Shown piece after piece: positions 43,758 through 52,736 of a DNA stretch of 64,000 bases (positions within the stretch are counted from its first letter, which is position 1; each line of letters opens with the position of its first letter). Below the pieces are notes generated by a model that did not search any database, had not been told where the DNA came from, and saw nothing but the letters and a program-made list of their open reading frames with translations. The stretch is from Streptomyces sp. WAC 01529 (GTDB lineage: Bacteria; Actinomycetota; Actinomycetes; Streptomycetales; Streptomycetaceae), in contig NZ_CP029617.1 of NCBI RefSeq assembly GCF_003945545.1, positions 6,723,001 through 6,787,000 on the forward strand, read 5' to 3'. The position numbers and the translations under genes are program-made.

Positions 43758-44849
43758 CTAGCGGCGGCGGGCAGTGCCGGGGGCAGGGGGCGCGGCCGGA
43801 ACGGCAGACGGTGTGGGCGAAGGTGCCGGTGGTGTGGGGGTTACGAGGAACGCCGGGCGGGGTGTGCGGTGCGGTGGCAGTACGCCGGCCCCCAGGCCCT
43901 CCATGGCGGACTCGATCTCCTCTCTCAGCGCGCCCAGCTGCCTCGCGAGGACGGACAGACGGGCGGCGGAGTGCTGGCCCTGTTTCGTCTCCAGCGCATC
44001 AGCGAACGTCGCCGCCCGGTCCAGGAGGTCGGCCAGGCGGGGCAGCGGACCGCGGGAGAAACCGGAGTCATCCACGGCGTCGAGCAGTGCCATGTAGACA
44101 TCCCCGGTGTGCCGTGCCTCATCGATCTGGCGGACCAGCTTCGCCACCGGGGCCTCCGCTGCAGGAGTTGGGGGTGCGAAGGGCGAGAAGTCCGGGCGCA
44201 GGACCCCGGCGGGGACCGGGGGAGGGGATGCTTCGACTGCTTTCTGCACGGTGTCGTAGTGGCCGAGCACGCGGATTTGTTCGGTGCCGAGTTCGCCCGC
44301 CAGTACCACCACTGTCTGGTCGTCGGGCTCGACGAGGTGGGCCAGGGTGATGAGCTCGTTGTCGGCGCTGTACCAGACCTCGTCGACGTCCAAGTCGCCG
44401 CGTCGCCATGCCTCCAGTGCGAGGTCCGTCCAGAGCTGCTGTTCCTCCAATGGCAGTGGCGGACCGGTGGGGCGGTGCTGTTCGGCAAGGCCGCTGATGA
44501 TGAAGGCACGTTCGGCCCAGGCCAGAACGTAGGGCCACAGCTGGAGATGACGGGCGCGGGTGGCATCGGGCTCGGCCTGGCTGTCGGGCGCGGACCGGAT
44601 GCGGACGATGTGGTCCGCGGCGTGGGCCATGTCCTCGATCAGCTCCCGCCACGCGGCATGGTGTCGGGCCGGCGGCATGGTCTCCACGGCACTCCGTGCG
44701 GCGGCCAGCAGCGTATTCGCGTGCGGCGCCACATGGCGCTCGAACAGCTCGGCGCCTTCTCGGCGCCGGCTCTGCGTAATGACTGCCGCGGCCTGTGAGG
44801 CATCTGCGGCCGTTGCCTGGGACCAGGCGCGCTCGTTCCGCCGGTGCAT
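43758..44849 (-). CDS. Hypothetical helical protein, start codon probably lost
   Basis: A 363-aa frame from the ATG at 44849. Convincing coding sequence extends upstream of this ATG (EYLITDIPAEDLGTALTELR, TFQEQFAL) back to the preceding gene's stop at 44964, but it contains no ATG, GTG or TTG. A GTA codon at about 44942 sits where a GTG would make a natural start. The protein is mostly helical, with WAERAFIISGLAEQ and ELGTEQIRVLGHYDT, and has the Pro/Ala tail typical of the module. Function unknown. Confidence 0.6.
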   Translation of the reverse strand: MHRRNERAWSQATAADASQAAAVITQSRRREGAELFERHVAPHANTLLAAARSAVETMPPARHHAAWRELIEDMAHAADHIVRIRSAPDSQAEPDATRARHLQLWPYVLAWAERAFIISGLAEQHRPTGPPLPLEEQQLWTDLALEAWRRGDLDVDEVWYSADNELITLAHLVEPDDQTVVVLAGELGTEQIRVLGHYDTVQKAVEASPPPVPAGVLRPDFSPFAPPTPAAEAPVAKLVRQIDEARHTGDVYMALLDAVDDSGFSRGPLPRLADLLDRAATFADALETKQGQHSAARLSVLARQLGALREEIESAMEGLGAGVLPPHRTPRPAFLVTPTPPAPSPTPSAVPAAPPAPGTARRR

Positions 44850-44963
44850 GAGTGCGAACTGCTCCTGGAAGGTGCGCAGTTCTGTGAGGGCGGTGCCGAG
44901 GTCTTCGGCGGGGATGTCGGTGATGAGGTACTCCGGTACAGGGGCGTGGTGGCTGCGGGGGAT

Positions 44964-45977
44964 TCAGCGGCGCGGGCCAGCGGCGTTGAAGACCACCGCC
45001 CCCGGGGGCGGTGGGGCTGCGGCCAGCTTCTTGGGCTTCGCGGGTGGGGCGAGGGGCGCAGGCGTGGCGGCGCGGGCCATCTCGATCAGCTCCTGGCCGT
45101 CGACGAGCCACACCGCTTCCGCGTCGGCGAGGGTGGCGGGATCCGGGTCGTCCAGTGCGTCGAGGTTCAAGCCGTTGTGCATGCGCTCCAGGAAGATGGT
45201 CTGCTCGGCCGAGAGCGGCGTGTCCTCGCGCAGGGTGGCGATGAACGCGATGGCGTGGGCGCGGAACCGGTACAGCGCTGCCTGCAGGTCCACGGGGTCG
45301 TGTGCCCCCGGCTTGTCCCGCGCCCAGCGCAGGTCCCGTTCGGCTTCGTCGAGCCGTGAGAGATGGACGGCTCGTTTGTAGTCGGGCAGCAGGCGGGTCT
45401 GGGTGAACCGGGCGACGAGCCGGGCATCGGAGGCGATGACGCTGCGCGGAGCCGGGGCTGTCACATGGACGTGATCAGGGCTCGGTATCAGAGCGCCGAC
45501 CATGTACGCGCCGTCTGAGGGGCGCTCGACCAGCAGCAGCTCAGTGCCGCCGCCATCGCGGAGGATCGCCGCGAAGCCCAGCGGAGATCTGTCCAGGAGG
45601 TCGGAGATCTCGCCCGCCTCCCAGACGAAGTCTCGTAGGTAGTACGGGTGGTCTTGTTTCTGTGGCAGGGGCTCGACGTCTGCCATCCAGTGGCCCGGCA
45701 GTGCCGCCACGATCGCCTCGGCGATGTCGCCGAGATAGGGGCGGGGGTGGGTGGCGATAGTCACCTGGCAGTCGCGGGCGGCCTGGTGGAGATGGGTGAG
45801 CGCCTGACGCGCTCTGGCCTGGTCATCCAGCGCCAGGGTGCGGGTCGGGTCGTGGCTCTTGGTGAAGTCGGACAGGTCCAGAGCGGTCTGGGCCCATCTG
45901 CGGCCGGTCCCACTCGGCAGGGCGATGATCTTGTTGTGGGCGCTGAGGTAGAGCGTGATCTTGGCGGAGGGGGTCAT
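44964..45977 (-). CDS. Hypothetical protein, PRPYLGD-type module family
   Basis: A 337-aa protein. THPRPYLGDIAEAIVAALPG, then GTELLLVERPSDGAYMVGAL and TQTRLLPDYKRAVHLSRLDE, line up with SPRPYLGDFGEDLAARLPG, ELLLIERPGNGGGYLLGAF and FLPAYSRALHQRRLD in 46732-47901. The two are clear paralogues and the gene at 35525-36265 is a shorter relative. No catalytic motif identified. Its start is coupled to the upstream frame (ATGA). Confidence 0.68.
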   Translation of the reverse strand: MTPSAKITLYLSAHNKIIALPSGTGRRWAQTALDLSDFTKSHDPTRTLALDDQARARQALTHLHQAARDCQVTIATHPRPYLGDIAEAIVAALPGHWMADVEPLPQKQDHPYYLRDFVWEAGEISDLLDRSPLGFAAILRDGGGTELLLVERPSDGAYMVGALIPSPDHVHVTAPAPRSVIASDARLVARFTQTRLLPDYKRAVHLSRLDEAERDLRWARDKPGAHDPVDLQAALYRFRAHAIAFIATLREDTPLSAEQTIFLERMHNGLNLDALDDPDPATLADAEAVWLVDGQELIEMARAATPAPLAPPAKPKKLAAAPPPPGAVVFNAAGPRR

Positions 45978-46353
45978 GGTGCCTTGCGTGCAGGAGAGGT
46001 CAGGGCCGGCGCCGCTGCGTGGAGTGAGGCGCGGGATGTGACGGCCAGGTGGGGGTTCGCGGTGGCCACCCGTTCACCGGCGCGCTGTGCCCGGCGGCGG
46101 GGAGCAGGCTCGGATCGAGATCGACCTGGTAGCCCGCGGCGTGGAGCATCTGGGCGGCATAGGTGGCCTGCCGGTTCTCGTGCTGCTGGCCGGTGTCGAA
46201 GTGCAGCCGGATCCAGACGCCGCCCAGAATCGGGCGGAAGATGAACCCCGCGCGGTCCAGGATCTGGGCGGCGAACTCGTCGACGGGGCTCTCGACATCC
46301 ACCTCGCCGCCGCGTTTGCGGGCGATGCGGATGGGCTCGGTGCTCATGCTCAT
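45974..46353 (-). pseudogene. Small hypothetical gene with a frameshift near its 3' end
   Basis: From the ATG at 46353 the frame (SMSTEPIRIARKRGGEVDVE, then FIFRPILGGVWIRLHFDTG) is coding-like to about 46085. A second frame then reads QRAGERVATANPHLAVTSRA and stops at 45974, overlapping the next start (ATGA). The original frame instead runs into low-complexity shadow sequence to 46000. A one-base change near 46075-46090 would join the two. Product about 125 aa, unknown function. Confidence 0.5.
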
Positions 46354-46709
46354 CGCCCCCGTGCCGGGCCCGGGTCCGGAGCGCGTCCGGCGACGGCGGT
46401 CGGTTGAGCCGAGGGCTGTGCTCCGTTGCGGAGGTACGGGCGAGCGGGCTGGGGGGTGATCGCGGGGTCGAGCGAGTAATCGGCGTGCACCCGCAATCCG
46501 TGGGCACGCAGGTCCTGGACGGCCTGGCGGGTGCGGCGCTGGCCGTCCTGTTCCGGATGCGCGATCCGGTACACGCCCGCCAGCTCGGGGACGGGCTCGA
46601 ACTGCTCGCGGGTGAGGAGCCACTCGGCCAGGTGTGGGGTGACCGCGGCCGTGGGAGCGGCGACGAAGCCGTACTCGGGGTGGACGGCGAAGTGGAAGTG
46701 TTCGGACAG
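46350..46709 (-). CDS. Small hypothetical protein, probable CTG start
   Basis: About 119 codons look coding: SEHFHFAVHPEYGFVAAPTA, then EQFEPVPELAGVYRIAHPEQ and TRQAVQDLRAHGLRVHADYS. The first usual start in frame (GTG at 46574) would remove the N-terminal 45 residues. A CTG at 46709 follows AAAGGA with an eight-base spacing and is the likely start. The stop overlaps the following gene's ATG. Confidence 0.5.
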   Translation of the reverse strand: MSEHFHFAVHPEYGFVAAPTAAVTPHLAEWLLTREQFEPVPELAGVYRIAHPEQDGQRRTRQAVQDLRAHGLRVHADYSLDPAITPQPARPYLRNGAQPSAQPTAVAGRAPDPGPARGR

Positions 46710-46731
46710 AAGACGGATCCTTTCTGCTGGG

Positions 46732-47901
46732 TCAGCGGTGTGCCGCCGAAGGCCGGCGCACGGCGGAGGGTGCCGGGCGGGCGGTGAGCAGGCGCGGGCT
46801 CGGGGCCGACAGCGCCACCGCTACGCCCGGGACAGCGGCCCGGGCCTGGCGCTCGAACGCCTCGCTGTCGGCGAGCCAGGTCTCGATCGCGGGCAGGGCG
46901 GCGAGACCGAAGCGGCTGCGCGCCTGTTTCCACCCGTCGACGGAGAACAGGACGCCGCGCAGTTCCTGGTCCTCGTCCCGGGTTTCCTGGCTGTCGGCCA
47001 GTGCCGAGTGCAGGCGCTCCAGTGCGGCGGCGTCCTGGGGCCAGGCAGTTGCGGCGGGGCGGCACCGGCTGAGCAGGACGGGAGCGTGCTCAAGTACGTG
47101 GCGGAAGGAGAGCCAGGCGTAGTCGGCGAACGAGCGCTCCATCTCGGGAAGCATCCGGGAGTCGGCGAGTGGGACGCCGTCGCTGTAGCGGCCGGACGCC
47201 TTGATGGCCTGCAGGGTCTTGTACTCGGCCCGGATGTGCTCCAGCGCGCTCAGCACCGTATCGAGCCGGCGTTGGTGCAGGGCCCGGCTGTAGGCGGGCA
47301 GGAACGTAGTGGTGACGGCGCGGGCGGCGAGGTCCGGTTCGCCGGGCAGCACAATGCTGCGCGGCGCGTTCGGCTCCTCCCAGTTGTCCTCGAACTCCTC
47401 GGCGGCGAAGGCTCCCAGGAGGTAACCGCCACCGTTCCCGGGACGTTCGATCAGCAGCAGTTCCGTGCTCGCCCCGTTCGTGAGGACGACCGCGCCGGGA
47501 ACGGCGTCGTGGAGCACAGCCTGGAGAAGATCTCCGCTGTCCCACAGTGAGCCGATGAGGTCCTTCTGCACCTCAGGGTTGTAGTAGAGCTCCAGCCGCG
47601 CGCTCCAGGCGCCGGGCAGCCGGGCGGCGAGGTCCTCGCCGAAGTCCCCCAGGTAGGGCCGGGGGCTGGTGGTGATGGTTGCGCCGCACTCGTGGGCGCG
47701 GTGCACCAGGGCACTGGCCATCTGGCGAGTGGCCGCTGGGTCGGTCAGCGGCGCGGCGAAAGCGCCGCCAGGGATCCGCTGGAACCCGGCTGCCTCCAAG
47801 GCACGGGCGGCCCGGAGGTGCTCCTCGCCGTACGGGACGGCGACCAACCCGTTGGCGCGGCTGGTGCTGAGGATGATCTGCGTGGGAGGTGTGGGTGACA
47901 T
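46732..47901 (-). CDS. Hypothetical protein, PRPYLGD-type module family
   Basis: A 389-aa protein starting at the ATG at 47901 (MSPTPPTQIILSTSRANG) with AGGA upstream; the frame is open further but unconserved. It shares TSPRPYLGDFGEDLAARLPG, the SLWDSGDLLQAVLHDA region and TTTFLPAYSRALHQRRLD with 44964-45977. The C-terminal third is helical and ends in an Ala/Pro/Arg tail. Function unknown. It is one of the larger proteins near the head of the minus-strand module. Confidence 0.68.
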   Translation of the reverse strand: MSPTPPTQIILSTSRANGLVAVPYGEEHLRAARALEAAGFQRIPGGAFAAPLTDPAATRQMASALVHRAHECGATITTSPRPYLGDFGEDLAARLPGAWSARLELYYNPEVQKDLIGSLWDSGDLLQAVLHDAVPGAVVLTNGASTELLLIERPGNGGGYLLGAFAAEEFEDNWEEPNAPRSIVLPGEPDLAARAVTTTFLPAYSRALHQRRLDTVLSALEHIRAEYKTLQAIKASGRYSDGVPLADSRMLPEMERSFADYAWLSFRHVLEHAPVLLSRCRPAATAWPQDAAALERLHSALADSQETRDEDQELRGVLFSVDGWKQARSRFGLAALPAIETWLADSEAFERQARAAVPGVAVALSAPSPRLLTARPAPSAVRRPSAAHR

Positions 47902-47914
47902 GTGGTCCTGGTGG

Positions 47915-48454
47915 TCAGCGCCGCAGTCCGCGGCATGAGGACCGCGGGGGCGGGGCGATGAGCGGGCGGAGGTGTCCTCAGGGCAGCGGCGACCCGGGGC
48001 CCCTCGCCCCTGCGGCCGCTTTCGGTGTGCAGCTGTGCAGCAGCGGCGATCAGTTGCGTCCGGGCCGTGCTGCACTTCGCGGCCGCGATGACCCGCAGCG
48101 CTTTGGGATCGCCTCGCAGGTGCGAGGTCTCCACCCCTGAGATGGCCTCGCGGTAGAAGCCGGTGGACACACAGTCCAGAGCCTCGGTCAGGTGGCCCAT
48201 CGCATCAGTGACGGCGGTCATCGCCTCGGCCAGCCGCATCAGAGTGTGGCGCTCGGGAAGGGAGACCCTCTCGGAGGCGGCGAAGCGTTCCTGCGCGCGT
48301 TCACTGGCGTAGGTGAGGTGGTGCGCGAGCAGGGCGATGGCGTCGGTGAGCGCCGCCGCCCCACCTCCGCATGGGAGATGGGAAGGTGGGCGGCGGCGTC
48401 ATTGAGACGCCGGCCGAGGTAGTCCAGGGTGGCCTGGGTGACCCCGGAGGCCAT
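47915..48454 (-). pseudogene. Helical hypothetical gene with two frameshifts
   Basis: The ATG at 48454 has AGGAG upstream and encodes MASGVTQATLDYLGRRLNDA, then AAHLPISHAEVG. Continuation requires a frame change in the CGCCGCCGCCCC run near 48350-48365 (LTDAIALLAHHLTYASERAQ, then MRLAEAMTAVTDAMGHLTEA). A second change near 47960-48000 is needed to reach the natural-looking end SSCRGLRR and the stop at 47915. If repaired it would be about 178 aa. It is the first gene of the 28-kb minus-strand run. Confidence 0.55.
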
Positions 48455-48483
48455 CAGGACACCAGCTCCTGCCCTCGTGTTCG

Positions 48484-48577
48484 TTGTAGGGAGCGCGGCT
48501 TGGTGAGCACGGGATCCTGCGGGAACGTCGGATTCCGCGAGTGATGAGCACTGCTTGAGTCGGGTGATCATGAGCAG
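48484..48577. repeat. Palindromic element copy 1 (right half)
   Basis: TGTAGGGAGCGCGGCTTGG, then GTGAGCAC..TCCTGCGG, ATTCCGCGAGTGATGAGCAC and finally TGATCATGAGCAG. This matches the right half of the complete copies at 53865, 56287 and 59097. The left arm is missing or diverged. It lies just upstream of the first gene of the minus-strand module. Confidence 0.7.
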
Positions 48578-48696
48578 GGCGCGCCACCGGGACCTTTTTG
48601 GTAGTCACTTTAAGTAGCTGACGGGTGGCGACCAGCCCGGGGCAGATGGATTGATTGCTCAGCAGGTCCGTCGGACCTGCTCCACGCTCTGGCCGT

Positions 48697-49450
48697 TCAC
48701 TCCTGGTAGCGCGGGAGGATTGCGCCGTTCCTGACGAAGGTCAAGGCGGCGGCGACGTCGTATGCATGGATCTCGGAGGCGAGCGGTGCCAGCTGGTTGG
48801 TCAGGCCCTCGATCGCGTTGCCGGTGAAGAATGCGTCCCGTGCTGCGCTGTCGCTGAACCCGAGGACGAGGGAGGCGTGGAATCGCTGGTCGTGGGGGGT
48901 GTCGTGGGCGACGTTCGGGGTGTCCCAGAGCTTTTCGCTCCAGGACAGGAACGTCTGCGTGCGCAGTTCCTTCAACGCTGCAGTGTCGGCAAGTGCGTGA
49001 ACGAGCTGCTGGTTGACGAACTTCCGGAACTCGCCTGCGCCGACCCCGTCTCTGCGGCGCAGGTAGATCAGGGTGCGGGCACCGACCGTCTCGCCGGGGC
49101 TGCGTAGAGCAGGGTGCGGCGGAACACGTTGATCTCGTCGGCGTGAGCCAGCTTCGTCTGCTTACGCCCTTTCAGGGGCGCAAGCGCCGATTGGAAGGTG
49201 ACTTCGGCGACGCCGTCGATCTTCCGGTCCGCGGGGATCGAGGTCTACACCCCGTCGGTCGCCGGCCACCGGCCCGGGTTGTGCTCGGCGAGGTGGATCT
49301 GTCGGTACTCCTCCAGGCCCCCGGGGTCGGGGAGATGATCCCTGAGTGCGGTCCGTTCCAGTGGTTCATGCCGGTCTGGCGGGGCTGGTCGGTGCGCACC
49401 CACAGCAGGATCGAGGAAAGTGAGGTGCTTCTTCTCCACACCCAGCTGAG
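48697..49450 (-). pseudogene. Decayed dimeric alpha/beta-barrel-like gene
   Basis: The last 125 codons are intact (TLIYLRRRDGVGAGEFRKFV, HALADTAALKELRTQTFLSW, ending AALTFVRNGAILPRYQE), with no start codon apart from an internal TTG. Upstream, pieces in other frames fit the same protein (NVFRRTLLYAAP, TFQSALAPLKGRKQTKLAHA, IHLAEHNPGRWPATDGV), so at least three frameshifts are needed. The EYRxIHLAEHNPG-type pattern suggests an EthD/ABM-like fold. This assignment is tentative. Confidence 0.5.
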
Positions 49451-49528
49451 CGGCGGACGGTGAGGTGCTCGTGGTGCTGCTCTTCTCTTCCTGGTCGCCG
49501 AACGTGCAGTTGCGGTGTTCGCCAGTGG

Positions 49529-50395
49529 TCAACGGGCGAGGAACTCGACCGCGAGGGGGGCGAACTGCTGGTGGTACTGGAAGATGCCGCCGTGACCGGA
49601 GTCGGGGTAGATGGTCAGCTCACTGTCCTTGATGCGTCGGTGCAGGTCTTCGGAGAGGACCGAGGGCACCATGCGGTCGTTGTCGCCGTTGGCGATCAGG
49701 GTGGGCTGGGTGATCGTCGACAGGTCGTCGGGGGTGGAGCGCCCCCACTTCTTGATCGCCTTCAGCTGTGTCTGGAACCCCTGGGTCTTGATCTTCGCGT
49801 CGCGGTCGGAGGTGCGCTCCTTGAGCCGGTTGAGGAACGCGCGCGCAGCGGGCTTGCCGGTGGTGTTGCGGTTGAAGAACAGGAATTCCTTGGGGTCCGA
49901 CCGGGTCAGAGTGGCGCGCAAGATGTCCCAGTAGGTGGTGCCGGCGACCTTGTCGATGTCCTTTCCGCCCTTGGGCCCGGTGCCGGTGAGGACGAGTTTG
50001 CGGACGAGTTCGGGGTGCTTCACTACCAGGGCCTGGGCGATCATGCCGCCGAGGGAGAAGGAGAAGACGTCGATCTTGTCGAAGCCGAGCGCCGTGATGA
50101 AGGTGTAGGCGTCGTCGGCCATGGCCTCGATGCTGTCCGGCACCTGGCCTGTGGAAGCTCCGACCCCGCGGTTGTCGAAGGCGATGGCGTGACGACCCTT
50201 GGCGATGGGGTCGATGATGCGCGGGTCCCAGTTGTCCAGGGTCGCGGCGAGGTGGACGAAGAAGACGACGGGGATGCCGCCCTTGGGTCCCAGCTCGCGG
50301 TAGGCGTAGGTGACGCCGCCGGCGGTGATGGTGCGGGCCGGGGCGTGGGCGTACGAGGTGATGACGGGTTCGTTCGGGGTGCCGGTGCTGCTCAT
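49529..50395 (-). CDS. Alpha/beta hydrolase
   Basis: A 288-aa hydrolase. An oxyanion-type segment (VVFFVHLAATLDNWDP), the DNRGVGASTG loop, a nucleophile elbow VFSFSLGGMIAQ (Ser before LGG, with Ser in place of the usual first Gly), an acid in LIANGDNDRMVP and a C-terminal PDSGHGGIFQ histidine complete the triad. Similar enzymes are esterases or haloperoxidase-like hydrolases; substrate unknown. It is followed by the quinone-oxidoreductase gene on the same strand. A GGAGAAACC site precedes the ATG. Confidence 0.88.
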   Translation of the reverse strand: MSSTGTPNEPVITSYAHAPARTITAGGVTYAYRELGPKGGIPVVFFVHLAATLDNWDPRIIDPIAKGRHAIAFDNRGVGASTGQVPDSIEAMADDAYTFITALGFDKIDVFSFSLGGMIAQALVVKHPELVRKLVLTGTGPKGGKDIDKVAGTTYWDILRATLTRSDPKEFLFFNRNTTGKPAARAFLNRLKERTSDRDAKIKTQGFQTQLKAIKKWGRSTPDDLSTITQPTLIANGDNDRMVPSVLSEDLHRRIKDSELTIYPDSGHGGIFQYHQQFAPLAVEFLAR

Positions 50396-50558
50396 GATGG
50401 TTTCTCCTGGTGTGTTTCTGGTCGCCCGCAGCGGGGTGGTGGCGGGTCTGCTGGGGCTGATGATGACGGCCCTGCCAAGCGGGGCACCTTGCCCGTGACC
50501 GACCTTGCTCGACGCGGGTGGTGATCTGGCGGAGCCTGTCGATGCCGGCGCGCCCGCC

Positions 50559-51563
50559 TTACGTCATGGCGACGACGACCTTGCCGGCCTTCGCGCGGCC
50601 CTTTTCGACGTACTCCATGGCCTGGAGGGTCTGGTCGAACGGGAAGACGCGGTCGATGACGGGGCGGATCTTCCCTGTGTCGATGAGGGGAGTGAGTTCG
50701 CGGAGTTGGTCGCCGCTGGCCTTCATGAACAAGAAGGAGTACGTCACGCCGAGGCGCTTGGCCTGACGTCGGGTCTTGAAGCTGAGCGCGGTCATGGCCA
50801 GGCGGAGGACCGGGTTCGTGCCGAGTTCGCGGGCGAAGTCCGGGTCGGGCGGGCCCGCGACGGAGATGGCCGTGCCGCCGGGCTTGAGTACGCGCAGGGA
50901 TTTGGCGAGGTTTTCGCCGCCGAGGCTGTCGAGGACGACGTCGTAGCCGTCGAGGAGGGTGGCGAAGTCCTGCGTGCGGTAGTCGATGACTTCGTCGGCG
51001 CCGAGTTCCTTGGCGAGGTCGACGTTGGCGGTGCTGACGGTGGTGGCCACGTGCGCGCCGAGCGCTTTGGCGAGCTGGACGGTGATGGAGCCGAGGCCGC
51101 CGGCGCCCGCGTGGATGAGGACCTTCTGGCCCGGCTGTACGTGGGCCCGCTCGGCCAGAGCCTGCCACGCGGTCAGCGCGACCAGGGGGAGGGAGGCGGC
51201 CTCGGTCATGGTGAGTGTGGCGGGTTTGGCCGCCAGGTCGTCCTGGTGGACGGCGAGGAGTTCGGCGAAGGTGCCGATGCGGTCCTTGTCGGGCCGGGCG
51301 TAGACCTCGTCACCCACCGTGAAGCGGGTGACGGACGGTCCGACCCGGACGACGGTCCCCGCGAGGTCGTTGCCCAGGACGAGCGGGAGACGGTAGGGCA
51401 TGAACAACTTGAAATCACCGTTGCGGATCCTGATGTCCAGCGGGTTGACGCCCGCCGCGTGGATCTTGACCAGGACGTCGTCGGGGCCCACCTGCGGGTC
51501 GGGTACCTCGGCGGCGCGCACGGTGGTCGCGTCACCGTACTTCTCGACCATGAAAGCCCTCAT
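50559..51563 (-). CDS. Zinc-less MDR-family NADP-dependent quinone oxidoreductase
   Basis: A 334-aa medium-chain reductase. There is a GroES-like N-terminal domain (GPDDVLVKIHAAGVNPLDIR, with GNDLAGTVVRVG) and a Rossmann domain with GAGGLGSITVQLAKALGA near 152-169, followed by VIDYRTQDF and VLDSLGG. No structural-zinc cysteines were seen, so it belongs to the quinone-oxidoreductase branch. It reduces quinones or enones with NADPH. It may form a stress or detoxification set with the hydrolase and the SDR downstream of the TetR promoter. Confidence 0.9.
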   Translation of the reverse strand: MRAFMVEKYGDATTVRAAEVPDPQVGPDDVLVKIHAAGVNPLDIRIRNGDFKLFMPYRLPLVLGNDLAGTVVRVGPSVTRFTVGDEVYARPDKDRIGTFAELLAVHQDDLAAKPATLTMTEAASLPLVALTAWQALAERAHVQPGQKVLIHAGAGGLGSITVQLAKALGAHVATTVSTANVDLAKELGADEVIDYRTQDFATLLDGYDVVLDSLGGENLAKSLRVLKPGGTAISVAGPPDPDFARELGTNPVLRLAMTALSFKTRRQAKRLGVTYSFLFMKASGDQLRELTPLIDTGKIRPVIDRVFPFDQTLQAMEYVEKGRAKAGKVVVAMT

Positions 51564-51699
51564 CGTCGTCTCCGTTCCGTGTCCCGTCCGTGGAAGGGCG
51601 GGGTCTCCGCTCGCCCCGGGCTTCTCCCAGTACGAACTAGTTTGTGTTGTCTTTCTGGGTGTGGCGCGGGCGCACTGCGTCCTCAGCCGCGTTCACCCA

Positions 51700-51930
51700 T
51701 CAGGCCACCGGCACGACCGGGGCAGTGATCCGGTCGGCGGCGCCTCCCTGGAGGCGGTCCAGGGAGGCGGCGATCCCCTCGTAGGGACGCCGAGCGGCGC
51801 CGCGCTGACCTCCGGCCAGTCGGGTGTACTGCTCATCGGTCAGCTGGACGTCGAGGGCGCCGAGGTAACTGTCGAGCTGGGAGAGGCTGCGCAGGCCGAT
51901 GATCGGGACGAGCGGTGAGGGGTGAGCGTC
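51700..51930 (-). pseudogene. C-terminal remnant of an aldo/keto reductase
   Basis: The minus strand encodes VPIIGLRSLSQLDSYLGALD followed by VQLTDEQYTRLAG, a typical aldo/keto-reductase C-terminal segment (P-I-x-G-x-R...L-S-x-E-x-x-x-L). Nothing of the barrel or catalytic tetrad remains. The fragment begins where the SDR gene stops, so a deletion probably fused the SDR 3' end to this tail. Confidence 0.65.
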
Positions 51931-52621
51931 AGCCTGCGGTCTGCTGGGGTGCCGCGGACAGGCTCTGCTTGACGTACCGGCTGGTCTCGTCGGCGAGGAT
52001 CTCGGGCAGGCCGGTCTCGATGCCGTACAGGGCCTGGGCTGCGACGTCGGCGGCGGCGACTTTCTGGTCGGCGGGCACGCCGGCGGCCATGTCGGTGTCC
52101 ATGTAGCCGACGTGCAGCGCCGAGACGGTGATGCCGCGCGGTGCCAGCTCCTCACGGGTCGCGTCGCTCAGCGCCCAAGCGGCGGCCTTGGAGGCCGCGT
52201 AGGAGCCGAGGCCGGCCGGGTGGAACCAGGACAGGGCGGACAGGACGTTGAGTACGGAGCCGCCGCCGTTGCTCTCGATGACCGGGGCGAAGGCCCGGGT
52301 GGCGGCGAGCGGGCCGAAGAAGTTGGTCTCCATCTCCCGACGTACCTCGTCCAGGTCGCCGCCGACCAGCGTCGCACCGGTGGAGATGCCCGCGTTGTTG
52401 ATCAGCAGCGTCGCATCGGAAGCAATGCGGGCGGCCTCCCGTATCGACTCCTGGTCCGTCACGTCGAGGCGCAGTGGGGTGACGCCCGGCAGGTCGACCG
52501 TCTCGGGGCGGCGGGCCGCCACATAGACCTTCGCTCCGTGCTCGACGAGCTGGGCGGCCAGGTGCCGTCCGAGGCCCCGGTTGGCGCCGGTGACGACCGC
52601 GACCGCGTTCTTGAGTTCCAT
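51929..52621 (-). CDS. Short-chain dehydrogenase/reductase
   Basis: A 230-aa classical SDR. The cofactor loop is TGANRGLG at about 12-19, NNAG is followed by an ISTG turn, the catalytic Ser lies in VLSALSWF, and the Tyr-Lys pair is in YAASKAA. It would oxidise or reduce an alcohol/ketone with NAD(P)H. It is divergent from the TetR regulator at 52737 and shares an operator-bearing spacer with it, so it is probably repressed by that protein until an inducer binds. Confidence 0.92.
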   Translation of the reverse strand: MELKNAVAVVTGANRGLGRHLAAQLVEHGAKVYVAARRPETVDLPGVTPLRLDVTDQESIREAARIASDATLLINNAGISTGATLVGGDLDEVRREMETNFFGPLAATRAFAPVIESNGGGSVLNVLSALSWFHPAGLGSYAASKAAAWALSDATREELAPRGITVSALHVGYMDTDMAAGVPADQKVAAADVAAQALYGIETGLPEILADETSRYVKQSLSAAPQQTAG

Positions 52622-52666
52622 GTCTGCTCCTGGTGATGGCGGGTGCCGTCGGCCGCCCGCAGTAAA

Positions 52667-52688
52667 TTAGATTATGCATCCAATCTAA
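52667..52688. promoter_or_regulatory. Inverted-repeat operator between SDR and tetR-type gene
   Basis: TTAGATT (52667-52673) and its exact complement AATCTAA (52682-52688) are separated by 8 bp. This AT-rich dyad stands out in a GC-rich spacer and lies between two divergent starts, 46 bp from one and 49 bp from the other. It is the likely binding site of the TetR-family product, controlling both genes. Confidence 0.75.
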
Positions 52689-52736
52689 ACACGGGTCTAT
52701 GATAGATGCCAGTTGACATCCAAACGGGAGGTGGTC

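Noticed and set aside
49143..49463. Plus-strand frame of 106 codons
   Set aside because: The minus strand here carries recognisable pieces of a decayed gene, and the plus frame has no supporting motif.
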